A stretch of DNA of 20,580 nucleotides, from NCBI GenBank assembly GCA_026396425.1, contig JAPLWU010000067.1:1-20580 (forward strand). The letters run 5' to 3'. Positions within the stretch are counted from its first letter, which is position 1, and every line of letters begins with the position of its first letter. This stretch comes from Microcaldota archaeon (GTDB taxonomy: Archaea; Micrarchaeota; Micrarchaeia; Burarchaeales; JAKAKT01). The notes below the pieces were generated by a model. The model was given only the letters and a program-made list of their open reading frames with translations, had not been told where the DNA came from and did not search any database. This document shows positions 13,842 to 19,868 of this stretch, piece by piece. The position numbers were made by a program, and so were the translations under genes.

Positions 13842-14465
13842 CTATGCGAAAAGGAGCGGGATTACGAAGAAGTCGAAAATTCCCGTGAAGGCGAAGAAGG
13901 CGAGCCAGAGCGGTGGGTTCCAGGCGAGAACCTTGCTCCCGTCCAGCGGGAATATTGGGATGAGGTTGAAGAAGGCGAGGAGCATGTTGACGCTCACCCC
14001 GTAGTAGACGAGGGTGCCCATGAAAGAGTTGCCCGGAGCCGCTACTGCGGCGAAAAGGCCGAGAACGAAAAAGGCGAATGAAAGCGCGATGTTCATCAGA
14101 GGGCCTGCAATGGAGATTATGCCGTTCTGGCGCCTGCTGATGTAGGGCGACATTATGTAGACCGCGCCGGGCGCGGCGAAAACGAAGCCCAAAAACGAAG
14201 TGGCGAGCGCGAACATGAGGCCCTGGGGCCACATCTGGTAGACCGCATATGCGCCGTACCTGCGGGCCACGAAGCGGTGGCCCATCTCGTGGAGTGTGAA
14301 ACCCAGGCCGACGGAGATGATTATTACGATGAAAAGAAGGGCGAAAAGCGCGGCCGTTACGTTCTCGCCCCGCGTGCTTGCAATCGTGAAGGCGAGCGAG
14401 ATGGCCAGTACCGAAATGAGTATCTGCTGTATCTCCTGCTGCCCTATCCCGAACAAACAAATCAC
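13842..14465 (-). CDS. Site-2 protease-like membrane metalloprotease (peptidase M50)
   Basis: A 207-residue polytopic membrane protein with the zinc-binding HEMGH motif (His59, Glu60, His63) in a membrane segment. The second M50 motif NLIPIFPLDGSK (Asp175 as third ligand) is near the C-terminus. About six hydrophobic segments are visible. It probably cleaves other proteins within the membrane; the substrate is unknown. The start appears to be a GTG at 14465. No ATG precedes the first membrane segment in this frame. A TATA box (GATATAAAGG, about 14498-14507) overlaps the stop codon of the upstream gene, so it may have its own promoter. Confidence 0.88.
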   Translation of the reverse strand: MICLFGIGQQEIQQILISVLAISLAFTIASTRGENVTAALFALLFIVIIISVGLGFTLHEMGHRFVARRYGAYAVYQMWPQGLMFALATSFLGFVFAAPGAVYIMSPYISRRQNGIISIAGPLMNIALSFAFFVLGLFAAVAAPGNSFMGTLVYYGVSVNMLLAFFNLIPIFPLDGSKVLAWNPPLWLAFFAFTGIFDFFVIPLLFA

Positions 14466-14499
14466 CGTTGAATTAATCCGAGTGCGCCCCTCCTATCCT

Positions 14500-14889
14500 T
14501 TATATCACCGTTATCTCGTGCATCGCGGTTGGCTTGTGCAATATCCTGATTCTTGCAGGGGTTATCAGGCCTTCATAGGCGTCTATCACCCCGTAGCCGA
14601 GCGTCCCGTCGCTGAAGGTAATTGGGATTTGGTCGCCCTTCCTCCCGTCCTCCATTGCAACGCACGTACTCGCCCCGAACATGAAGAGCGGACCGGCCGA
14701 TGCCTGGACCGAGATGAGGCCGTCGCCCCTCTTCACCCCGCGGAGGTAGGGGTAGGCGAACGAAAAGAGCAGCGAGATGGCGAGCGAGGCCGCAACCGGG
14801 CGGAGGAGGCCAATCTCTGGGAAAATCGAATAGGCAAGAAGGGCGAGCGCGATTGCAACGACCATTGATTTTATGATGAACCCGAGCAT
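14500..14889 (-). CDS. Small membrane protein of unknown function
   Basis: A 129-residue protein I do not recognise. Two hydrophobic segments lie at about 4-22 and 29-48. The remaining 80 residues form a soluble beta-rich domain (VKRGDGLISVQASAGPLFMFGASTCVAMEDGRKGDQIPITFSDGT has a strand/turn look). It lies 22 bp downstream of the DUF373 gene on the same strand, has a GGGGGAT ribosome-binding site before the ATG, and is probably co-transcribed with it. Its stop codon overlaps the probable TATA box of the M50 gene. Confidence 0.72.
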   Translation of the reverse strand: MLGFIIKSMVVAIALALLAYSIFPEIGLLRPVAASLAISLLFSFAYPYLRGVKRGDGLISVQASAGPLFMFGASTCVAMEDGRKGDQIPITFSDGTLGYGVIDAYEGLITPARIRILHKPTAMHEITVI

Positions 14890-14911
14890 GCGATATCCCC
14901 CAAGTTGTGTA

Positions 14912-16135
14912 TCAGTATCTTACCACTACCTTTTCGTCTATTTTGGCGATGCTTTCCATGTCAAAGCTTATCTTGTGGCCTAGAGCGGTCTGCACGAGGA
15001 TGAGTCCGCGCCTCCTGTCAACGCCCATTATCTTGCCTATGTAGGCGCCTATCTCGTTGAAGACCTCCTTGTTCTCGAGCTTCATCGAAGATGCGACTGC
15101 CATGCGTATCGACCTGACTGCCGAGATGGAGACGAACGAGAGCGCTATGCTGGCCATGACTGCAACTACGAAATCCGAGAAATACGCGTCTGCAACGACC
15201 CAGTCGCTCGCAACCGTGAAGATGAACCAGAGGATTGCGGTGGTGGAGGCGTACATTGTGTATTTCACCGCCTCGTATTTCCTGTTCTCATGGAGGAGGT
15301 CGAGCACCTTGCCTGCTATGACGAGAATGATTGACCACGGGAGCAGCAGGAGGATGCTGCGGAGGGTATAGGCCGCTATTTTCACGGGGTCGACAAGCAT
15401 CTGGGAGCGGAGCGAGTATTCCTGGATTCCCAGCCAGAAGGAGATTACAAGAATTGGGATTGCCGCAAGATAGACCATGAAGCCGATGCGCTCGAAGGAT
15501 ATGCGCAGGTTCGAGAAGGAAGAGAGGAGGCTCTCCTCGAGCCCGAAGCCCTTGAGGAGGAGGTATGCGCCTATGACGATGCCGAGGGGCTTGAGCCCGT
15601 ATCCGAGGTATTCGGAAAACACCCAGGCAAGCAGGATGACGGCCGGAACCCCGAATGCAAGCCGCGCATAGTAGGGCTCCTTGAGCTTCTCGAGAAGCAC
15701 GAAATAGGTCTTCTCGAGCTCCTTGGCCTGCTTCATTATGACTATTTTGGTGGAGTTGACCTTGATGCGCGATTGTATTATCGGGAGGATTTCCGCGTCC
15801 GATGCGCCGTCGGAAACCACTATTGCGAATTCTGCCGGGAACTGGGAGAGGATGGAATCGAGCTGCTCGCTTATGGCCTTGTCCGCGGCGTAGCCGAGCT
15901 TCCTGCTGCCCGTGAGCGTGACCACCTGGGCCTCGTTCTCGTTCTGTATCTTGTCGAGGATGCGGATTGCCTCGAACATGGTGTTGGCATCCGGCTCCTC
16001 GGGGTCGGCGAGCGCTAATTTCGAAGCCGCCTTGAGGTTGTCCTCCCTTCCGATAACCGGGCCGCTGATGCCCACCTTCTCGCGCAGGTCGTCGTCCCTG
16101 TCGACGCATATAACTATTGCCTTTTTCTTCTTCAT
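14912..16135 (-). CDS. DUF373 family membrane protein
   Basis: A 407-residue archaeal protein of the DUF373 family. The first 145 residues are a conserved soluble domain with the family signatures VICVDRDDDLREKVGISGPVIGRE, KLALADPEEPDANTMFEAI and VVTLTGSRKLGYAAD, then VVSDGASDAEILP. About seven membrane segments follow (about 160-340). A short C-terminal soluble region has a small beta-barrel look (GYIGKIMGVDRRRGLILVQTALGHKISF is typical of the family tail). The molecular function is not known; the acidic N-terminal motifs suggest metal or nucleotide binding, which is inference. The TATA box 35 bp upstream implies a short leader. The next gene on the same strand is 22 bp away. Confidence 0.9.
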   Translation of the reverse strand: MKKKKAIVICVDRDDDLREKVGISGPVIGREDNLKAASKLALADPEEPDANTMFEAIRILDKIQNENEAQVVTLTGSRKLGYAADKAISEQLDSILSQFPAEFAIVVSDGASDAEILPIIQSRIKVNSTKIVIMKQAKELEKTYFVLLEKLKEPYYARLAFGVPAVILLAWVFSEYLGYGLKPLGIVIGAYLLLKGFGLEESLLSSFSNLRISFERIGFMVYLAAIPILVISFWLGIQEYSLRSQMLVDPVKIAAYTLRSILLLLPWSIILVIAGKVLDLLHENRKYEAVKYTMYASTTAILWFIFTVASDWVVADAYFSDFVVAVMASIALSFVSISAVRSIRMAVASSMKLENKEVFNEIGAYIGKIMGVDRRRGLILVQTALGHKISFDMESIAKIDEKVVVRY

Positions 16136-16163
16136 CTCACCACTGCGGGTAAATTTAGCCGGC

Positions 16164-16176
16164 GATATTTAAATAC
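16164..16176 (-). promoter_or_regulatory. TATA box of the DUF373 gene
   Basis: The minus strand reads GTATTTAAATATC, centred about 35 bp before the ATG at 16135, so the leader would be about 8 nt. It lies back to back with the csl4 TATA box 20 bp away. Confidence 0.6.
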
Positions 16177-16185
16177 ATGGATAGC

Positions 16186-16194
16186 TATTTAAAT
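16186..16194 (+). promoter_or_regulatory. TATA box of csl4
   Basis: TATTTAAAT is centred about 56 bp before the csl4 ATG, leaving a leader of about 29 nt that carries a GAGTGAT ribosome-binding site at 16238-16244. Confidence 0.55.
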
Positions 16195-16245
16195 TTGTTC
16201 CGAGGAATTTATTGACGGAATTCTTTGCCGAATTTTCGAGTGATT

Positions 16246-16794
16246 ATGATGTACGTACCTGGAGATTTTTTGGGGACTGAGGAGGAGTACGTGCCGGGCT
16301 TCGGCACGCATGTTGAGGGCAGTGGAATCTATGCCACCCTCGTCGGGGAGAAGGTCGTGGACCAGGATAGAAAGGTAAGCATAAAGCCAGCAGCGCTCGT
16401 GCCTGCGCTTATGGGGAGGGGGAGCATCGTAGTGGGGGTAATTGACGAGATTTTCGAGCCCGTGGCGCTCGTGCGGGTGGCCGACATCAAGGGCGGGGAG
16501 AGGAGGCGCACCCACAACGAATACTACTGCGTGCTCCACGCCTCGCGGGTGAGGAACGGCTTCGTCAAGACCATCAGGACCGAAGTGAGGATAGGCGACA
16601 TAATACGGGCGATAGTCGACGATGTCGACAATGGCGAGACTTACCTGAGCACGAAGGGCAACGAATACGGAGTCATACGGGCGTTCTGCAGCAGGTGCAG
16701 GCACGGCATGGACCAGAAGGGCTCACGGGTCGTGTGCCCGAAATGCGGCTCGGCCGAGACGAGGAAGATTGCCGAGGGTTATGGTTCTGCCTAG
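16246..16794 (+). CDS. csl4: Exosome RNA-binding subunit Csl4
   Basis: Cap subunit of the archaeal exosome, which degrades and tails RNA. It has about 182 residues in three parts. The N-terminal domain has VPGDFLGTEEEYVPGFGTHVEGSGIYA, a strong family signature. The S1 domain lies at about 55-140 (IVVGVIDEIFEPVALVRV, then VKTIRTEVRIGDIIRAIV). The C-terminal zinc ribbon has Cys148, 151, 164 and 167 (CSRC and CPKC). I use the ATG at 16246; the adjacent ATG at 16249 is equally plausible and slightly better spaced from GAGTGAT. GTG 16240 and TTG 16225 are less likely. rpoL follows on the same strand, an order seen in other archaea. Confidence 0.93.
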   Translation: MMYVPGDFLGTEEEYVPGFGTHVEGSGIYATLVGEKVVDQDRKVSIKPAALVPALMGRGSIVVGVIDEIFEPVALVRVADIKGGERRRTHNEYYCVLHASRVRNGFVKTIRTEVRIGDIIRAIVDDVDNGETYLSTKGNEYGVIRAFCSRCRHGMDQKGSRVVCPKCGSAETRKIAEGYGSA

Positions 16795-16867
16795 GGGAGG
16801 GGTTTTAAGGACAAGCAGGCGATGATTAACTGGTGTGTGAGGATTAGAAGGGGCGCGTGGTGATTTG

Positions 16868-17155
16868 ATGAAAATAAATGTCATTGCAAGTGGCGAGGAT
16901 TCGCTCGAGATTGAGCTTGAGGGAGAGGGACGCGGGTTCGCCAACTTCGTGAAGGACAAGCTGATGGGCGACGAGAAAGTGCTGTTCGCCTCCTGCATAA
17001 TGACGCACCCCACAATCGGGTGGCCGAGGATAACCGTGAGGACGAAGGGGGAGAAGCCCGCCAAGGCCCTGCTCAGGGCGGTCGCAAAGGCCGCAAAGGA
17101 AATCAAGGCATTCGGCGACGGGTTCAAGAAGGCGAGCAAGAAAAAAACGAAATAA
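16868..17155 (+). CDS. rpoL: DNA-directed RNA polymerase subunit L
   Basis: Small subunit of archaeal RNA polymerase, the equivalent of Rpb11, which pairs with subunit D to start enzyme assembly. It has 95 residues. Family features are GEGRGFANFVKDKLMGDEKV (the dimerisation helix region), THPTIGWPRITVRTKGEKPAKALLRAVAKAAKEI and a Lys-rich tail. The start is the ATG at 16868 with GGTGAT just before it. A TATA-like TTTTAAGG about 60 bp upstream may give it its own promoter in addition to read-through from csl4. Confidence 0.93.
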   Translation: MKINVIASGEDSLEIELEGEGRGFANFVKDKLMGDEKVLFASCIMTHPTIGWPRITVRTKGEKPAKALLRAVAKAAKEIKAFGDGFKKASKKKTK

Positions 17156-17260
17156 GGATGGTTGAAGGCGAAAACGAAGTCCGGAGAATAATTGAGAAAC
17201 TCAACAACGAAATCCTGGCGCGAGGTTTGAAGGCGAAGAAGAAATTGAGAGTATAACGAA
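17121..17260 (+). repeat. Possible degenerate repeats after rpoL
   Basis: GGTTGAAGGCGAAAACGAAG at 17160-17179 resembles GGTTTGAAGGCGAAGAAGAA at 17224-17243, and more weakly the rpoL tail GGTTCAAGAAGGCGAGCAAG at 17121-17140. This would be a third case of a gene tail recurring in the spacer, but the match is short and Lys/Glu codon runs could produce it by chance. Confidence 0.35.
17158..17256 (+). CDS. Small 32-codon open frame in the rpoL-DUF99 spacer
   Basis: An ATG 3 bp after the rpoL stop, with AAGG directly before it, opens a frame encoding a charged, possibly helical peptide (EGENEVRRIIEKLNNEILARG) with a basic end. It could be a genuine micro-protein or just the remains of repeat-derived sequence. 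I see no family. Treat as tentative. Confidence 0.2.
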   Translation: MVEGENEVRRIIEKLNNEILARGLKAKKKLRV

Positions 17261-17285
17261 CCTGATTAAAAGAAGACGCGAGAAC

Positions 17286-17861
17286 ATGAAGCGCGGCTCA
17301 CGGATAATAGGCATCGACGATTCTCCTTTTACGAAAAACGACAGGCACGTACGGATTGTGGGCGTTGTGTGGAGGGACGGAACGATAGAGGGAGTATTGA
17401 GCACGAGAGTCGGGCGCGATGGCGGCGACGCGACGGAAAAAATATTGGGGATGATTCGCGGCTCGAGATTCGCGAGCCAGGCCAGGGCGGTTATGATGAA
17501 CGGCATAATGACGGCAGGCCTGAATGCGGTGGATATAAAAAAGATGAACGAAGAGCTTAAGGTGCCCGTGATTGCATTTACTAGAACGAAGCCTGGGAGG
17601 GAGAGGGTGATTGCGGCAATCGAGAAGGCGGGCGAATCGGAAAGAATTATAAGGGGAAGGGCAGGCAGACTTGCGAGAAAAAAGGCGATTGTTGAAAGGG
17701 CGGGCGAGGTTTGCGGGAACGGCCCGTATGTCCAGTGCGCAGGCATAAGTGGAAGGGAAGCGCTCAGAATGCTCGAAGAGTTCGGGAAAGAGCCGGTCAG
17801 AATCGCGCATCTTATAGCGTCGGGGATAAAACTCGGTGAATCGCATGGCAGGTCGTGGTAA
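17286..17861 (+). CDS. DUF99 family protein
   Basis: A 191-residue archaeal protein of the DUF99 (PF01949) family, whose fold has been compared with endonuclease V-like nucleases; its function is not established. Conserved segments are RIIGIDDSPF at the start, VVWRDGTIEGVLSTRVGRDGGDATEKI, RAVMMNGIMTAGLNAVDI, PVIAFTRTKPG, and the C-terminal PVRIAHLIASGIKLGESHGRSW. The ATG at 17286 puts RIIGIDD at its normal place. The next gene begins within its last codons (17-bp overlap), so the two are tightly coupled. Confidence 0.88.
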   Translation: MKRGSRIIGIDDSPFTKNDRHVRIVGVVWRDGTIEGVLSTRVGRDGGDATEKILGMIRGSRFASQARAVMMNGIMTAGLNAVDIKKMNEELKVPVIAFTRTKPGRERVIAAIEKAGESERIIRGRAGRLARKKAIVERAGEVCGNGPYVQCAGISGREALRMLEEFGKEPVRIAHLIASGIKLGESHGRSW

Positions 17862-18837
17862 GAAAAAAGAAAGACCAGAAATGCGGAAGCCCGCGAAAAC
17901 GGATAGCCCCGAGGTCCAGATAATACGGAAGGCAATCGAGATGAAGCTCTTCTACTGGCTCGCCGGAGCGATGTTCCTGCTCTTCCTTCTCACACAGAGC
18001 GTTTTTTTCATGTTCATGGCCGGAGCGCTTCTGCTCGCCCTGGTTGTTGCGGAATCCCTGCTCGGAGTCATGACGCACGGGGTGACGAACGAAATCAAGG
18101 AGCTGGCGATGGCGGCCATATTCGCGCTCGCCGTCTGGTATGGCGGCGGGTTCCTGCTCAATACGCCAGCCCCGCTGGACGCAATCGTCACGTGCAGCAT
18201 GCTTCCCGAATTGCAGAGGGGCGACTTCGTCCTGGTGCAGGGCGCGGACGTGAACGCGAGGGAGATTGAAGTCGGGAGCTTGGAGTTTGGGAACGTGACC
18301 GCGAGGGTTGACGGCGATGAATACGTAATCGACAAGCCGCTTTGGCTTTACTGCCCTTTCGACGAACGCAATGTCCCTGCCTGCGAAATGCTGACGCGGG
18401 AGCCGGGGCGCGTTTCCGAAACTTACGGCCCGTTGACGTTCAAATACGGAATCTGCAACAGGAGAATAGACGACGGCCAGGTCGTGAAGGAGTTCTGCGT
18501 AAAGAGCGTCGTAGTCGATGGGATGGAATACGGCGAGAATTTGAGTTCGGACGTCATTCTCTACGACCCGCTTCCAAACGACAGGGGCTACTCGTACAGG
18601 CCAATCATACACCGCGTCTGGCTGAAAATCAGGAATCTGGGCGATGGGAAAACGTACTATCTCGTGAAGGGCGACAACAACAATATTTTCGATTTGCAGA
18701 ACGGCAACAGCCTCGTGGCCCAGGAAAGAGTTCACGGCAAAGTGCTTGTCCGCATTCCCTACCTCGGATACATAAAACTCCTTATTTCGGGCCTGGTTTC
18801 GGAGCCTGCGGGATGCGACAGGTATTTTCTGAGATGA
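17845..18837 (+). CDS. Signal peptidase I-like (S26B) membrane protease with large insertion
   Basis: A 330-residue protein. It has a basic N-terminus, three hydrophobic segments (about 34-57, 59-78 and 87-105), then an exported domain. The Ser box TCSMLPELQRGDFVLVQ (Ser118) and the His box IIHRVWLKI (His256) are present. LVKGDNNNIFD supplies Asp277 and Asp283, six residues apart like Asp142 and Asp148 of the Methanococcus voltae enzyme. A final GKVLVRIPYLGYIK matches the family end. The Ser-to-His distance is 138 residues, about twice that of M. voltae. The insert holds four cysteines (170, 180, 204, 218), so it may be disulfide-bonded outside. The ATG at 17845 follows GGTGA; a GTG at 17836 and an ATG at 17881 are alternatives. 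Confidence 0.82.
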   Translation: MAGRGKKKERPEMRKPAKTDSPEVQIIRKAIEMKLFYWLAGAMFLLFLLTQSVFFMFMAGALLLALVVAESLLGVMTHGVTNEIKELAMAAIFALAVWYGGGFLLNTPAPLDAIVTCSMLPELQRGDFVLVQGADVNAREIEVGSLEFGNVTARVDGDEYVIDKPLWLYCPFDERNVPACEMLTREPGRVSETYGPLTFKYGICNRRIDDGQVVKEFCVKSVVVDGMEYGENLSSDVILYDPLPNDRGYSYRPIIHRVWLKIRNLGDGKTYYLVKGDNNNIFDLQNGNSLVAQERVHGKVLVRIPYLGYIKLLISGLVSEPAGCDRYFLR

Positions 18838-18847
18838 CGCAATAACT

Positions 18848-19059
18848 CAATAACCCACGGCTAACACGATTTGCGCCTCGACCAGTTTGTGGCTCGGGCC
18901 ACAAATGGTTTCGCAAGCTCGAGCTTGCGAAATATTCGCAATCGCATTGCGAATGGTCCATTTTTGCCTTCGGGCAAAAATCGGAGCCGACAAGCCTTCT
19001 GCAACGGTGCGCTCCTCCACCGTCTGAAGCCGGAGGCTTCCGCGCACCGTGGGTTATTG
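18848..19059 (+). repeat. Inverted-repeat element B with a cluster of hairpins
   Basis: A 212-bp element bounded by CAATAACCCACGG (18848-18860) and its exact complement (19047-19059). The left 45 bp match element A: CGATTTGCGCCT, then CGACCAG. Next come consecutive hairpins. 18886-18905: TTTGTGGC/GCCACAAA, loop TCGG, with outer ACCA/TGGT. 18909-18932: a 24-bp perfect palindrome with TCGA centre. 18934-18954: ATTCGCAAT/ATTGCGAAT, loop CGC. 18960-18981: ATTTTTGCC/GGCAAAAAT, loop TTCG. 19005-19049: CGGTGCGC/GCGCACCG enclosing GAAGCC/GGCTTC. No credible protein frame crosses it. It could be a structured RNA or a mobile element. Confidence 0.85.
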
Positions 19060-19295
19060 TTGAGAATCTGGCCGTACTTCTTTCTCTCGGCCTCGTTCAT
19101 CAGCGGCTCGACAACGGTGTACTTCTTGGTCTTGGAGTCGAGATATACGTGGGTGGACGTGGATTCCGCAGTCGGATATATCAGGTTGACGAATGCCTCG
19201 TCCGCCATTCCGCGGTTGACCTCGTTGGCGAACCTCGGGGTCTTGCCTGTCTCGAACTTGAACTTCTCGACGTAGTCGCGAAGATGGAAATATTT
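19060..19295 (-). pseudogene. Truncated N-terminal fragment resembling a type II/IV secretion ATPase
   Basis: The minus-strand frame from 19295 encodes about 78 protein-like residues: LRDYVEKFKFETGKTPRFAN, then EAFVNLIYPTAESTSTHVYL and KKYTVVEPLMNEAERKKYGQI. The VNLIYP and YTVVEPLMNEAE segments resemble the N-terminal domain of archaeal GspE/VirB11-like ATPases. No Walker motifs follow because the frame runs straight into element B, where similarity ends. At the 5' side the frame meets a stop at 19296-19298 before any upstream start codon; the only ATG is internal, at 19208. So it appears cut at both ends. The family match is from memory and is tentative; a short intact gene from 19208 is the alternative. 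Confidence 0.5.
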
Positions 19296-19315
19296 TTAAC
19301 GCGTCCTGGGTTAGG

Positions 19316-19324
19316 TATATATAA
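19316..19324 (+). promoter_or_regulatory. TATA box of the 150-residue membrane protein gene
   Basis: TATATATAA is centred 27 bp before the ATG at 19347, so the transcript should begin at or next to the start codon. A minus-strand reading of the same site would point into the truncated ATPase fragment. Confidence 0.65.
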
Positions 19325-19346
19325 CATTTGCCCAAAGAGTAGAAGC

Positions 19347-19799
19347 ATGATGGCGGGCAGGGAGTACGGAAGGCTCATCTGGGAGGATGGGCGCGGCGAA
19401 AGGATTGTTGCCATGCTCGCCCTGGGCGCTGTTTTTATCACGATTATCGCATTTGGCGGCGAATCCGAAGCCTTGCGCATTTTCTCGGTCCTCATTGACG
19501 CCGTCGCCGCCTATGGCGTCATAATGGCCATCTTCTCGGGCAGGAGGGCGGCGGTCTACGAAAGGGGCCTGCTGGCGAATGCCAAACGCACCGGCTGGGT
19601 CGGCGAGGACAGGTTCTTCCCGAGGGAGGGCATACAGCACGCGGTAATATCGACTAGGCCAAACGGGATGCCGCACGGCGAGCCAGCGATAGTTACGAGG
19701 GACGAGAAGAGATGGCGCATATTTGTCAGCGATTCGGAAGGGCTCGCCAAAGCGCTCAAGCTGGCCGGGATAAAGACAAAATATGAGATAGTGGTTTAG
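19347..19799 (+). CDS. Small membrane protein with a C-terminal soluble domain, unknown function
   Basis: A 150-residue protein I do not recognise. After a 20-residue N-terminus come two hydrophobic segments (about 22-42 and 46-64). A soluble domain of about 85 residues follows. It has a strand-rich pattern ending in a helix: RAAVYERGLLANAKRTGW, then EGIQHAVISTRP, PAIVTRDEKRWRIFVSD and SEGLAKALKLAG. The layout (two membrane helices plus a strand-rich domain that opens with a YERG-type turn) recalls bacterial PH-like membrane proteins, but this is only a resemblance. The start is the ATG at 19347, with a second ATG directly after. The TATA box 27 bp upstream suggests a leaderless mRNA. Confidence 0.75.
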   Translation: MMAGREYGRLIWEDGRGERIVAMLALGAVFITIIAFGGESEALRIFSVLIDAVAAYGVIMAIFSGRRAAVYERGLLANAKRTGWVGEDRFFPREGIQHAVISTRPNGMPHGEPAIVTRDEKRWRIFVSDSEGLAKALKLAGIKTKYEIVV

Positions 19800-19868
19800 T
19801 TTCTCTTTTGGGGAAATAAGGAATCTCGCTAAGGCTGGGATAACGAAGAAAAAAGAACGGGCGGCAAC

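Larger units (their letters stand above)
18838..19346. other. 509-bp stretch without an intact gene
   Basis: It holds, in order, a short CAATAACT sequence repeating the element end (18840-18847), inverted-repeat element B (18848-19059), a truncated minus-strand coding fragment (19060-19295), and the promoter of the next + strand gene (19316-19324). Nothing else is apparent. Confidence 0.7.

Noticed and set aside
15288..16109. Minus-strand open frame of 273 codons in another frame of the DUF373 gene
   Set aside because: The DUF373 frame has the family signatures; this one is Arg/Gly/Pro-rich translation typical of an out-of-frame read.
17812..18735. Minus-strand open frame of 307 codons opposite the signal peptidase
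   Set aside because: The + strand frame carries the Ser, His and Asp boxes; the opposite frame is low in motif content and is a shadow.
18861..19059. Continuation of the minus-strand coding fragment through element B
   Set aside because: The translation inside the element comes from hairpin arms and shows no protein-like pattern; similarity to the ATPase N-terminus stops at the element border.
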